Assembly: GCF_028751195.1 (NCBI RefSeq)
Contig: NZ_CP066784.1
Location: forward strand, 4,526,001-4,590,000
Source: Alicyclobacillus sp. ALC3
Lineage (GTDB): Bacteria > Bacillota > Bacilli > Alicyclobacillales > Alicyclobacillaceae
Direction: 5' to 3'
DNA: 64,000 bases
Both the position numbers and the translations under genes were made by a program. Shown here piece by piece: positions 1-8,286 of the stretch. Below the pieces are notes generated by a model, which was given only the letters and a program-made list of their open reading frames with translations, searched no databases and was not told where the DNA came from. Each line of letters opens with the position of its first letter. Position 1 is the stretch's first letter.

Positions 1-1
1 T

Positions 2-322
2 CCAATGATGTCCAGGTTGTCAATGATCTGGTCGATGGGGGTGTCTCGCTCTGCCCGAGAGGAAGGGTTGGGCAGTTTTTTTGCACAAAGGTTGTCGGTG
101 TGGGTCTTGGCAGGCGCGACCATTTTTAGCGGAGTTGTATGTATTTTCATTCTGCCATTGAAGGACGCACTATGGGTGCTTGTTTACGTTGTCGTAACAG
201 TGTCACTTTTTAACGGTTGGATGGGGCGGAAATTCGGAGGAACGACAGGAGATACGTACGGTGCTTTAAATGAAATCACGGAATGGGTTGGTTGGATGGT
301 ATTTGCAGCCATGATCCATTAA
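2..322 (+). CDS. cobS: Adenosylcobinamide-GDP ribazoletransferase (cobalamin synthase), C-terminal part
   Basis: The reading frame enters from the left edge, so only about the last 106 residues are present. CobS is a membrane enzyme that joins adenosylcobinamide-GDP and alpha-ribazole in the last steps of B12 assembly. The visible part has two hydrophobic segments and ends with the family signature GGTTGDTYGALNEITE, the acidic region expected near the CobS C-terminus. It is followed after 12 nt by cobD, and the next genes are all B12 genes, so it belongs to a cobalamin operon. The identification is firm; the start lies outside the window. Confidence 0.88.
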   Translation, partial: PMMSRLSMIWSMGVSRSAREEGLGSFFAQRLSVWVLAGATIFSGVVCIFILPLKDALWVLVYVVVTVSLFNGWMGRKFGGTTGDTYGALNEITEWVGWMVFAAMIH

Positions 323-334
323 GGGGCGCTATAG

Positions 335-1432
335 ATGCACGGCGGACGAATTTACGAGTACGCAGAGAAGAGCGGACGCAGCTCTAAACACGTGTTTGAT
401 TTTAGTGCAAACATCAATCCGATGGGACCTCCCAAAAGCGTGATGACGGCCATTCAAGGTGCGCTCACTGGTATTCGACATTACCCGGACGCCCGGCACA
501 TCAAGGTGATTCAGGCCATCTGCAGCAAGTATCCGATTGCGAGTACCCAGAGTGTTTTTTGCGGTAACGGTGCGTCAGAGGTGATCGATTTGACCATCCG
601 TGCACTAACTCCGAGGCGAGTTTTTCTGTTTGAACCCGCGTTTGCGGAATATCAACAGGCTGCCGAGCGGGTTAGAGCCGAGGTCGTCCATATCCCCCTC
701 TTTGCAGGATCGTCGTTCGGAGAATCCCTGACTGATCTCGGAGAATTGTTGCATGATATTGTAAGCCGATGCAGACCCGCCGACTTGGTGGTCATCAACA
801 ATCCGCACAACCCAACGGGCCTGTGTTGGCGGAGAGAGGAGTTCATCGGCTTTGTTGCAATGCTTTGCGAGAGAGGGGTTTCGGTTCTCGTAGATGAATC
901 GTTTATGGATTTTCGACCCGACGAGTCGGAGAGAACAGTCATGCCAGACACAGAGCATCTGAAAAACCTTATTGTTGTGCGATCCGCGACGAAGATCTAT
1001 GCCATTCCAGGCCTTCGGTTTGGCTTCGGCGTAGCGCATGCAGATCTGGTCCGGAAAATTGAAGTGAATCGCGACAGGTGGAGTGTCAATCATCTGGCAC
1101 AGGCTGCGGCCATCGCAGCGTACCAAGATGAAAAGTTTGTTCGGGAGACCTGGGATTGGCTACAAGCAGAACAAGAGTTCGTTCTTGAGACGTGGGGCAA
1201 ACATTGGGCCGTCCAACTCTACATCCCCAGTGTCAACTACTTCTTGGTTCACGTACGGGAAGACCTGCCTGTTGAAAGCATTTTCGCACGACTTGAGCGA
1301 GAAGGAATATTTGTACGCCGCTGTGGAAATTTCAGGGGCCTCGGGGCGTTTGACATTCGAATCACAATCCGGTCTCACGAAGATAACGAGCGAATGTGGA
1401 ACGCCTTTCATGATGCCTTACGAAGGCTGTGA
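335..1432 (+). CDS. cobD: L-threonine-O-3-phosphate decarboxylase (PLP enzyme)
   Basis: A 365-residue fold-type I PLP enzyme that makes (R)-1-amino-2-propanol phosphate, the aminopropanol linker of cobalamin. The N-terminus MHGGRIYEYAEKSG and the segment DFSANINPMGPP are typical of CobD rather than of HisC, its close relative. NNPHNPTG (about residue 155) and SATKIYAIPGLRFGF, with Lys220 as the likely PLP-binding lysine, mark the active site. It follows cobS by 12 nt and its 3' end overlaps the antisense cobC by 15 nt. The length is normal for the family. HisC-type function is the only serious alternative, and a separate hisC lies at 8.3 kb. Confidence 0.9.
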   Translation: MHGGRIYEYAEKSGRSSKHVFDFSANINPMGPPKSVMTAIQGALTGIRHYPDARHIKVIQAICSKYPIASTQSVFCGNGASEVIDLTIRALTPRRVFLFEPAFAEYQQAAERVRAEVVHIPLFAGSSFGESLTDLGELLHDIVSRCRPADLVVINNPHNPTGLCWRREEFIGFVAMLCERGVSVLVDESFMDFRPDESERTVMPDTEHLKNLIVVRSATKIYAIPGLRFGFGVAHADLVRKIEVNRDRWSVNHLAQAAAIAAYQDEKFVRETWDWLQAEQEFVLETWGKHWAVQLYIPSVNYFLVHVREDLPVESIFARLEREGIFVRRCGNFRGLGAFDIRITIRSHEDNERMWNAFHDALRRL

Positions 1433-2062
1433 TGGGGGTTTCATGAGTCCATTTGACAAATGGTCCGTGCTGTCAAGAGTGTCTACGTGAAATCTTCTGT
1501 CGCGGTACGTGACACGTGCGATCGATGCATGATGAGGTTGCCAGTGCCGAAACCGTCCTAGCGGATCGCCATGGTAGTCTGCCAGCCAAAGGCCGAGCGG
1601 TCCGCCGTGCGTCACAATGCAGACCGTACCTTCTTTGTGCTTCGCGACAAGGGAGTCAAGCCCTTGTTGAAAACGGCGCAGTGCTGCACTGCGTGACTCA
1701 CCGGATGGAAACTGAAAGTCCGACAATGAATCGTCAAGCGCGGCATCCATCAGAGACTTGTACCGTTCATACGCGAGGAAGGAAGACATCCCGTCAACAA
1801 TACCAAGGTGAATCTCGCTCAGTGCCGTACATGTGTTTATCTCAAGATTTCTGCGCCTCTCTGCTATGACACTGGCTGTCTGCAAGCAACGCTTCAGCGG
1901 ACTGGAGTATAGGCAGTCGATAGATACGTTCTGCAGCGCGCTTGCCACAGCTTTGGCCTGCAAGACGCCAAACTCATGCAACGGAGGGTCAGTATGACCA
2001 ATCAAGGTATAGTTCAGGTTCTCTGCTGTCACACCATGCCGCACGAAGATGAGCGTCGTCAC
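1418..2062 (-). CDS. cobC: Alpha-ribazole phosphatase-like histidine phosphatase
   Basis: A 214-residue phosphoglycerate-mutase-type histidine phosphatase. The N-terminal RHG motif (VRHGVTAEN, catalytic His9) and the later SGES and THGG motifs form the catalytic pocket. In a B12 cluster such a protein most likely removes the phosphate of alpha-ribazole phosphate or adenosylcobalamin phosphate. I place the start at the GTG at 2062 because GGAGG lies 7 nt upstream; an ATG at 2098 has no such site. It is encoded opposite to its neighbours, inserted between cobD and cbiA, and overlaps the 3' end of cobD. The substrate is inferred from context only. Confidence 0.8.
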   Translation of the reverse strand: MTTLIFVRHGVTAENLNYTLIGHTDPPLHEFGVLQAKAVASALQNVSIDCLYSSPLKRCLQTASVIAERRRNLEINTCTALSEIHLGIVDGMSSFLAYERYKSLMDAALDDSLSDFQFPSGESRSAALRRFQQGLDSLVAKHKEGTVCIVTHGGPLGLWLADYHGDPLGRFRHWQPHHASIARVTYRDRRFHVDTLDSTDHLSNGLMKPPSQPS

Positions 2063-2097
2063 ATTGAGTCCTCCAGTTTGAAAGGGAGTTGAAATCA

Positions 2098-3525
2098 TTG
2101 AATCTACCTCGAATCGTCATCGCAGGCACGCATAGCAGTGTGGGGAAGTCCACCGTTTCTCTGGGCCTCATGGCCGCATTTCGTCAGCGCGGGCTATGCG
2201 TACAAAGCTTTAAAGTCGGGCCGGACTACATTGATCCAAGTTATCACACGGCCATTACCGGCAGGACATCGAGGAACCTGGACAGTTGGATGCTAGCTAA
2301 ACAGATGGTCCGGGATATCTTCGTCCATGCTGCGACTGATACGGATGTCTCTATTGTAGAAGGTGTGATGGGATTTTACGATGGCAAGGATGTCTTGTCG
2401 AATGAGGGAAGCACTGCGGAGATTAGCCTTTTGCTCGATTGCCCCGTTCTTCTGGTTGTCGATTGTTCTGGGATGGCCCGAAGTGCTGCGGCGATTGTGA
2501 AAGGATATCAAGACTTGGACCCTCGTGTAAACATTGCCGGTGTCGTAGCAAACCGTGTAGGCGGGGAAGGCCACTTTCGTCTGATTCAACAGGTGGTGGA
2601 ACTTGAATGCGGTATACCCGTCGTGGGGTACCTGTCGAAGCATTCGGAAATCGAGATCCCGGAACGACATCTGGGGTTGATTCCGGCTATCGAAAGGGGA
2701 GAACACACTCTGTTGCTTGAACAACTGAGCGCGCTGGCATCGTCTACGATTGATTTGGATGCGGTGCTCTCCTTAGCGAAGGCTGCACCGGAGATACCAG
2801 AGAGTGAAAAAGGCCAGGTGTACCCGTCATTTTTATCGAAAGACACTGCGTCGGGCGATATACGAAATACTCGGATTGCCATCGCCAAGGATGCTGCCTT
2901 CAACTTTTACTACGAAGAAAACCTGGAGCTACTTGAGCACTACGGGGCGGAACTTGTGTTCTTTAGTCCACTCTCCGGGGAGAAGATTCCGGAAGATGCA
3001 GGGGGCTTGTATATCGGCGGAGGATTCCCTGAAGAGTTTGCAGCTCAACTTAGTTCCATGAAAGATGTTCGGGATGACTTTCGAGAGAAAATTCGAAATG
3101 GCTTACCAACCTACGCAGAGTGTGGAGGATATATGTACCTGACGGAACAACTGACGGACCTGGCGGGGACTACGCATGACCTGGTTGGCCTCATTCCTGC
3201 ACGGGTGACCATGCAGAAACGCCTTTCCGGATTTGGCTATCGGGAGGTCACGGGCATGGAGGGAAACTGGCTGGTACCTGCAAAGGAGTCTGCGCGAGGG
3301 CACGAATTTCACTATTCAACAATCGAGTTTCGTTTGCCGCAGGTTTTTGCATATGAAGCATCTGCGTCTCGTTGGTCAAGCCGACGAGGTGAGGGGTACT
3401 TGAACGGTAACCTTGTCGCCGGATACATGCATCTTCACTTTGCTTCGAATCCGCTTGTCGCCGAGAAGTTTGTGGAGAGGTGCAGAACGTATCGAGCAGG
3501 TGAATCAGGAAGGCAGGCGACATGA
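2098..3525 (+). CDS. cbiA: Cobyrinic acid a,c-diamide synthase
   Basis: A glutamine-dependent amidotransferase that amidates the a and c side chains of cobyrinic acid, about 475 residues. The N-terminal dethiobiotin-synthetase-like ATPase domain has the P-loop GTHSSVGKST and the segment KVGPDYIDPSYH. The C-terminal class I glutaminase domain has the nucleophile Cys342 in YAECGGYMYL, and a late His in the MHLHF segment. Two TTG codons are possible starts: 2089, which abuts AAAGGGAG, and 2098, which has proper spacing from it; I prefer 2098. Its stop codon touches the start of cbiP, so the two are translationally linked. Confidence 0.93.
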   Translation: MNLPRIVIAGTHSSVGKSTVSLGLMAAFRQRGLCVQSFKVGPDYIDPSYHTAITGRTSRNLDSWMLAKQMVRDIFVHAATDTDVSIVEGVMGFYDGKDVLSNEGSTAEISLLLDCPVLLVVDCSGMARSAAAIVKGYQDLDPRVNIAGVVANRVGGEGHFRLIQQVVELECGIPVVGYLSKHSEIEIPERHLGLIPAIERGEHTLLLEQLSALASSTIDLDAVLSLAKAAPEIPESEKGQVYPSFLSKDTASGDIRNTRIAIAKDAAFNFYYEENLELLEHYGAELVFFSPLSGEKIPEDAGGLYIGGGFPEEFAAQLSSMKDVRDDFREKIRNGLPTYAECGGYMYLTEQLTDLAGTTHDLVGLIPARVTMQKRLSGFGYREVTGMEGNWLVPAKESARGHEFHYSTIEFRLPQVFAYEASASRWSSRRGEGYLNGNLVAGYMHLHFASNPLVAEKFVERCRTYRAGESGRQAT

Positions 3526-5061
3526 ATGACACGGAGCCTCATGGTGATTGGCACCTCTTCGAATGTCGGAAAAAGCATCCTGGCAACGGCCCTTTGCCGT
3601 ATCCTCACACAAGACGGCCATCGCGTAGCACCGTTTAAAGCACAAAACATGTCTCTGAATTCCGCGGTGACGCCTTCCGGCCGCGAGATTGGACGGGCTC
3701 AGGCTGTTCAAGCCGAGGCATGCGGCATCCTATCAAACGAGCACATGAACCCCGTTCTGTTAAAGCCAACTGGGAACATGCAAAGTCAGATTGTACTGCA
3801 AGGTCGTCCAATTGGAACGAGATCGGCAAAGGATTATTTCTATGATGAAAAGGAGCTGCTATGGTGGGCGGTCGCGGAGAGTTATCAGTTTCTCGCACAG
3901 CGGCATGACATTATAGTTATCGAGGGTGCGGGTAGCCCTGTGGAGATGAACCTGAAACAACGGGATATTGCCAATATGAGGACCGCACAGATGGCTGACG
4001 CGAGTGTACTGCTTATTGCAGACATTGATCGCGGAGGCGTGTTTGCCTCCATTGTAGGGACGCTTCAGTTGCTTGATCCTAATGAGAAAAGACTGGTCAA
4101 GGGCATCCTCATTAACAAGTTTCGCGGAGACGCTGGATTGTTTGATGAGGGGCGCCGATGGATCGAAGACTATACTGGTGTGCCTGTGCTTGGGGTCATT
4201 CCATATATACCAAATCTGGCGATTGATGAAGAAGACTCCGTGGGTCTGTCGGGGGATCGTTATCACCAAGCGAAGGCAATCAGGAACGGTATCCGCGTGG
4301 GTATTGTTCAGCTTCCTCACATCTCAAATTTCACGGACTTCGATCCGCTCTTTCTCGAACCGGGCGTTGACGCAAGTTTCTGTACTAGTCCAGAGGAGCT
4401 GCATCATGTAGATGCCATCGTGATACCTGGTACAAAGAGCACCTTGATGGACTTGCGGTGGTTGGATAACACCGGCTGGACTGCGTCGATTCAGAGGACG
4501 GTTCGTGGTGGGGCACACGTCCTTGGTATCTGCGGCGGATATCAAATGCTTGGAATGGAAGTTCATGACCCGGAACACCTTGAATCTGAGATTGACACTT
4601 CTAGCGGATTAGGACTCTTTGATACGGTGACCACCATATGTGCGGACAAGACCACAGTTTTGGTGGGGGGTGAGTTCTCAGGCGAATTTACAGGTATTCC
4701 AGTCAAAGATTATGAAATTCACATGGGAGTCACCGAGTTTCCCGGAGCACGGAATCCGCTTGCCATGACACGGCGGGTCTACACCGATGGAGCATACGCC
4801 CCCCCTTCAGATAGTGCGGTACCGGAAGGACATATGTCTGAAGATGGCCGAATCATCGGTACGTACCTTCACGGGGTACTACACAACGATGTTTTTCGTA
4901 ATGCCTGGCTAAACAGGATACGACGCCACAAGGGATTGCCGTTACAAGAAAAAGCGACGAATGTCATGGCACACCGCACCGAAGAATTTGATCGACTTGC
5001 CCAGGTGGTTCGTACCCACCTAGACATGAGCAAATTGTATGACGTACTCGGTCTTACATAA
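3526..5061 (+). CDS. cbiP: Cobyric acid synthase
   Basis: A 511-residue amidotransferase that amidates side chains b, d, e and g of adenosylcobyrinic acid a,c-diamide. The N-terminus MVIGTSSNVGKS holds the P-loop, followed by FKAQNMSLNSAVTPSGREIGRAQ, a CobQ/CbiP hallmark. The class I glutaminase domain has Cys336 in VLGICGGYQMLG and the late His in GTYLHGVLHND. Its ATG directly follows the TGA of cbiA, and a GGAAGG-like site overlaps the end of cbiA. Length and motifs are normal. Nothing suggests decay, in contrast with the region that begins about 1 kb downstream. Confidence 0.95.
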   Translation: MTRSLMVIGTSSNVGKSILATALCRILTQDGHRVAPFKAQNMSLNSAVTPSGREIGRAQAVQAEACGILSNEHMNPVLLKPTGNMQSQIVLQGRPIGTRSAKDYFYDEKELLWWAVAESYQFLAQRHDIIVIEGAGSPVEMNLKQRDIANMRTAQMADASVLLIADIDRGGVFASIVGTLQLLDPNEKRLVKGILINKFRGDAGLFDEGRRWIEDYTGVPVLGVIPYIPNLAIDEEDSVGLSGDRYHQAKAIRNGIRVGIVQLPHISNFTDFDPLFLEPGVDASFCTSPEELHHVDAIVIPGTKSTLMDLRWLDNTGWTASIQRTVRGGAHVLGICGGYQMLGMEVHDPEHLESEIDTSSGLGLFDTVTTICADKTTVLVGGEFSGEFTGIPVKDYEIHMGVTEFPGARNPLAMTRRVYTDGAYAPPSDSAVPEGHMSEDGRIIGTYLHGVLHNDVFRNAWLNRIRRHKGLPLQEKATNVMAHRTEEFDRLAQVVRTHLDMSKLYDVLGLT

Positions 5062-5088
5062 ACGATATTCAACGGAGGGGTTCGTACT

Positions 5089-5874
5089 ATGTATCCAGAA
5101 CGAATTGTTTGCCTTGCCGCAGAAATCCCGGAAATCCTGTATCGGCTGGGTTCTCTTGACCGGGTTGTCGGCATTTCCGCCTACACGACACGCCCGGCGG
5201 AGGCACTTCTCCTGCCGAAAGTATCCGGATTCAAACATGGTAGCACCAAACGAATTCTTCAGGATCAACCAGACGTTGCGATTCTAACCTCTGGGGTACA
5301 AAAGGAGCTCGCTGCTGAGCTCTCTAAACAAGGTGTGACTACGGTGCATTTTAACCCGCACCGGCTTGAGGATATGTTTCACACCATACTACTGATTGGC
5401 AACTTGATTGGGAAATCGGATGAAGCCTTGGCGTATGTGGCCGAGCTACGTCAAGAGGTGGATGAAGTCCGTCAGAGTGCGGCTGAACTTCCCTTTCGAC
5501 CGCGTGTGTATTTTGAAGAGTGGATGGACCCTATCATAGTTGGGACGGCATGGGTGAGTGATTTAATCGAGATTGCAGGCGGTATTGACGTGTTTCGTGA
5601 AAAATCATTGGAGGGACGCCATGCATCAGAACGGGTTGTAGAAGCAGATGAGATTGCTACTGCCGCTCCAGATATCGTGTTTGCGTCTTGGTGCGGAAAA
5701 CCATTTATGCCCGAAAACTTTCTTGCGCGACCGGGTTATTCCGAGATACCTGCTGTCAACAATGAGACGGTTTTCGAGCTCGGCTCTGAAATACTTCAGT
5801 GTGGCCCAATGTTGCTCGACAGTTTAAAGAACATACACGGTATCATTCAGACCTTCGTCGGTGGTACGTTCTGA
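5089..5874 (+). CDS. BtuF-like cobalamin/corrinoid-binding protein without signal peptide
   Basis: A 261-residue protein with the helical-backbone metal receptor fold (class III periplasmic binding protein, BtuF-like). It starts MYPERIVCLAAEIPEILYRLG and has the segments RVVGISAYTTRP, QPDVAILTSG and ISDLIEIAGGIDVF typical of B12-binding BtuF proteins. There is no signal peptide or lipobox, so the mature protein should be cytoplasmic unless the start is wrong; GGAGG lies well placed before the ATG. It ends the B12 operon 27 nt after cbiP. A role in corrinoid handling is likely from context, the exact ligand is unknown. A distant paralogue lies at 20.9 kb. Confidence 0.72.
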   Translation: MYPERIVCLAAEIPEILYRLGSLDRVVGISAYTTRPAEALLLPKVSGFKHGSTKRILQDQPDVAILTSGVQKELAAELSKQGVTTVHFNPHRLEDMFHTILLIGNLIGKSDEALAYVAELRQEVDEVRQSAAELPFRPRVYFEEWMDPIIVGTAWVSDLIEIAGGIDVFREKSLEGRHASERVVEADEIATAAPDIVFASWCGKPFMPENFLARPGYSEIPAVNNETVFELGSEILQCGPMLLDSLKNIHGIIQTFVGGTF

Positions 5875-6179
5875 GTGTGATGTTCGCCTATGGGGATACA
5901 AATACATTATCGTGATGGTTTTGATGCAAAGAGGTAACCATGTGGGAGGTGGCCGATATTTTTCGACCATCTCGTCGATCATAAAGTGTTCTGATGGTCT
6001 AAGGCGTTGATCCAGTTTGTCTCTAAGCCGTCATACTCAATCTCTTTGAATCTTTGAAGGGAACCCTATTGCACATCCCTCGAAATTAAGCGTTTTTCTC
6101 ACGAATGCTCTCTCATTCGCAGGATTTCACCACCTCGATATGAAGAAGAGGGTGGAGGAATTGTCAGGGGATGAGGTTG

Positions 6180-6488
6180 CTTCAGGGATTGTTTTTTGGA
6201 TTCTGTCGTAGTGACAAGGAGGCTTTCCAACTCCCACTTGTCTTCTTCAAGTCCTGCAACCTGTCCAACGCTTTCACGGGCAAGCGCCAAGCGTTCTACA
6301 GCCTTACGCATCCCTTGTTTACCGCCAGAGCGTCGGATATACTTCCCCCAGGATTCGATGACTTGTTGAGGTGTGCGCCCTTTCAAGTCGTGTGGGGTTG
6401 GAAAGAGCCTCAGGGTTGCCATGGAACGAGGACCAAAGATATCTCTGAAAATGGATTTGTACTCGGGGGAAGCGGATGTCCGTAAGTT
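6180..6488 (-). pseudogene. IS110-family transposase fragment, downstream part
   Basis: Reading leftward from 6488 the frame gives NLRTSASPEYKSIF, then RDIFGPRSMATLRLFPTPH and VERLALARESVGQVAGLEEDKWELESLL. This resembles the middle of IS110-family transposases, between the DEDD catalytic domain and the Transposase_20 domain. It is not the same element as the intact IS at 6489-8151, which interrupts it. The matching upstream part lies at 9547-9675 on the plus strand, on the inner flank of the inverted second IS copy; joined through the insertion site the two parts form one open frame (FDADNLRTSASPEY). The 3' end has decayed and no intact domain remains. Confidence 0.6.
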
Positions 6489-6597
6489 ATCATGAACGAG
6501 GCTCGGCTCCATGTCACAATTCCGTAGGTTAGTTGGCAATACTGGTATTTGTGAACACCAATGCCAATCAGAGCTACATTGTGAAGGAGCCGATAGT

Positions 6598-7728
6598 ATG
6601 AAGGATAGCACAAAGTATGTTGGTTTAGACGTTTCGAAGGATTTTGTCGCAGTCGCCATTGCGGATGAAGGGCGGGATAATCCTAGATATTTTGGTCAGA
6701 TTCCCAACAACGAAGAGTCGATTCGTAAACTTTTCAAAAAATTACGTGAAGAGGAATGCCGACTTAATGTCTGCTACGAAGCTGGGCCAACTGGTTATGG
6801 GTTATATAGGTTCCTTACTGCGTTAGGAATCGAATGTTGCGTCGTCGCTCCATCTTTAATTCCAACACGCGCGGGAGACCGAATTAAGACAGATCGTCGC
6901 GATGCAATTCGACTAGCTCAATTATTCAGGGCTGGTGAACTTACGCCGATTTACATTCCAACAGAGGAAGATGAAGCTCTACGGGACCTCGTGCGGGCAA
7001 GAAAAGTAACAAAAGAAGACCAACTTAGGGCGCGTCATCATCTAGCCAAATTTCTGTTGCGTCACGAAATAAAAGCGCCAGGTCATTTAAAGAAAAAGTG
7101 GACGAAGATATATCACAAATGGCTGAATACTCTCAAGTTTGACAATTCCGCTCTGGAAATTGTGTTCCAAGAATATCTCCACACGTTGGATGAGATTGAA
7201 CAGCGCCTGGAGCGCCTTGAGAGAGCCATTCATACTGAGACCATGAGATCTTCACATGCACCGGTCATAGAAGCACTGCAAACACTTCGAGGTGTAAAAG
7301 AAATAACGGCTGTAACTCTCGTTGTTGAGGTTGGTACGTTTAAACGCTTTGCGTCCGCCCGTGACTTTATGGGGTATACAGGACTAATCCCATCTGAGTA
7401 TTCAAGCGGAGCAACTAGACACCAAGGCAAGATTACTAAAACAGGGAATAGTCATGTTCGACGCGTATTGGTGGAATCAGCATGGAGTTATCGTCACAAA
7501 CCTAACATTTCTAGAGACATCAAGAAACGGCAGCAAGGACAAGATGCGATGGTACAACGCATCGCTTGGAAAGCACAAACCCGACTTCACCCGAAATATG
7601 CACGTATGGCAGCTAAAGGAAAACCACACGGAAAAATTATTGCAGCTGTTGCTCGAGAACTTGCCGGCTTCATTTGGGCGATTGCGACAAGTGTTGAACT
7701 GAAAACCAGTAGTAGCAAGGTTGCCTAA
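6598..7728 (+). CDS. IS110/IS1111-family DEDD transposase
   Basis: A 376-residue recombinase. The N-terminal RuvC-like DEDD domain starts KYVGLDVSKDFVAVAI and continues with CYEAGPTGYGLYRFL and DRIKTDRRDAIRLAQLFRAGEL, holding the acidic residues. The C-terminal Transposase_20 domain has LRGVKEITAVTLVVEVG and GYTGLIPSEYSSG, with the serine that acts as nucleophile in this family (TGNSHVRRVLVESAW region). I use the ATG at 6598, preceded by GGAG 8 nt upstream, rather than the longer frame from 6511. IS110-family enzymes are guided by an RNA from the noncoding end of the element. The gene is intact and identical to the copy at 10.1 kb. Confidence 0.92.
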   Translation: MKDSTKYVGLDVSKDFVAVAIADEGRDNPRYFGQIPNNEESIRKLFKKLREEECRLNVCYEAGPTGYGLYRFLTALGIECCVVAPSLIPTRAGDRIKTDRRDAIRLAQLFRAGELTPIYIPTEEDEALRDLVRARKVTKEDQLRARHHLAKFLLRHEIKAPGHLKKKWTKIYHKWLNTLKFDNSALEIVFQEYLHTLDEIEQRLERLERAIHTETMRSSHAPVIEALQTLRGVKEITAVTLVVEVGTFKRFASARDFMGYTGLIPSEYSSGATRHQGKITKTGNSHVRRVLVESAWSYRHKPNISRDIKKRQQGQDAMVQRIAWKAQTRLHPKYARMAAKGKPHGKIIAAVARELAGFIWAIATSVELKTSSSKVA

Positions 7729-7824
7729 ACAAAGAAAGACAAGTAGCTAGCATTTTAATACAACATTTGATTTTGGCTTAAAGATTGGGCTCGAAGGCAA
7801 AAGTGTAAAACCGCAGAGGAGAAT

Positions 7825-7885
7825 TCACGTTTGACGCTTGTGCTAGGCCAATAGAATTGGCTGAACGCACGATGTAAGTTCGTGA
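7825..7885 (+). ncRNA. Candidate bridge RNA / seekRNA target-binding loop of IS1111-type copy 1
   Basis: The noncoding right end folds here into an outer stem TCACG/CGTGA (7825-7829 with 7881-7885), an internal loop, a second stem GTGC/GCAC (7840-7843 with 7867-7870) and an apical hairpin GCCAAT-AGA-ATTGGC (7847-7861). The 5' side of the internal loop (7830-7839) contains TTTGACGCT; the 3' side (7871-7880) contains GTAAGTT. The reconstructed empty site is TTTGACGCTGATAACTTAC: the left half equals the 5' side and the right half is the reverse complement of the 3' side. This is the layout of an IS110-family guide RNA. Transcript ends are unknown, and I saw no donor-binding loop. Confidence 0.7.
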
Positions 7886-8155
7886 TAGCTCCTCAAGACG
7901 GAGAGATACTCTGTGGTAACCAACCCACGTATATCAGACTGCTCACCGTCGAGAAGTTTTTGCCTTCGTGCCGAGTCTTTGAGGTGTTGCTTGACATGGA
8001 GCCTCTGCAGCCCCGATGTGATGACGGACAAGCGGACTAGGGTCCGCATGGCAGCTTAGCCTATCAGGGCCGCCACTCCATATCAAGCAACTCGTAGCCT
8101 TAAGGATTGTGGCGCAACGGGGGCTGGAGGTACTTGACAGGCCTCGTTCATATCA

Positions 8156-8286
8156 GCGTCAAGAATGGCGTCAAGAATGGCATCAGAAATTACATCGCAC
8201 ATTTTATCCGGGTGCCCAGAAGTGACGGACTCTGCTGTAATAAGTCTTCTGATTCCCACTGAACCTCGCCACCGCCCTTTAGCCAT
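8156..8286 (-). pseudogene. metK: S-adenosylmethionine synthetase, N-terminal fragment
   Basis: Starting at the ATG at 8286, which overlaps the stop of hisC, the frame gives RRLITAESVTSGHPDKMCDVISDAILDAIL, the unmistakable N-terminus of MetK. After about 43 codons it enters the end of IS copy 1. The next part of metK lies at 11339 on the plus strand, beyond the second, inverted IS copy. MetK makes AdoMet from methionine and ATP. A GTG ten codons further in is an alternative start. The gene is broken, so the cell must hold another metK elsewhere if it is viable without AdoMet uptake. Confidence 0.85.

Larger units (their letters stand above)
6489..8151 (+). mobile_element. IS1111-type insertion sequence (IS110 family), copy 1
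   Basis: A 1663-bp unit found again, inverted, at 9676-11338; the stretches I compared, including the whole transposase, are identical. It has one transposase gene and a 420-nt noncoding right end. The ends carry an 11-bp subterminal inverted repeat, ATGAACGAGGC and GCCTCGTTCAT, and both flanks share ATCA, so the exact boundary is ambiguous by 4 nt. Subterminal repeats, a DEDD transposase and a long noncoding end after the gene are features of the IS1111 subgroup. It is inserted in an older IS110-family transposase gene. Its right flank now is metK, because of an inversion between the two copies. Confidence 0.88.

Noticed and set aside
1083..1490. Plus-strand frame overlapping the end of cobD
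   Set aside because: It is an out-of-frame shadow of cobD, which is complete and conserved.
7843..8049. 68-residue minus-strand open frame in the noncoding end of the IS1111-type element (and its twin at 9778-9984)
   Set aside because: No family pattern and it runs through the folded RNA-like region; the structure and target match explain the conservation better.
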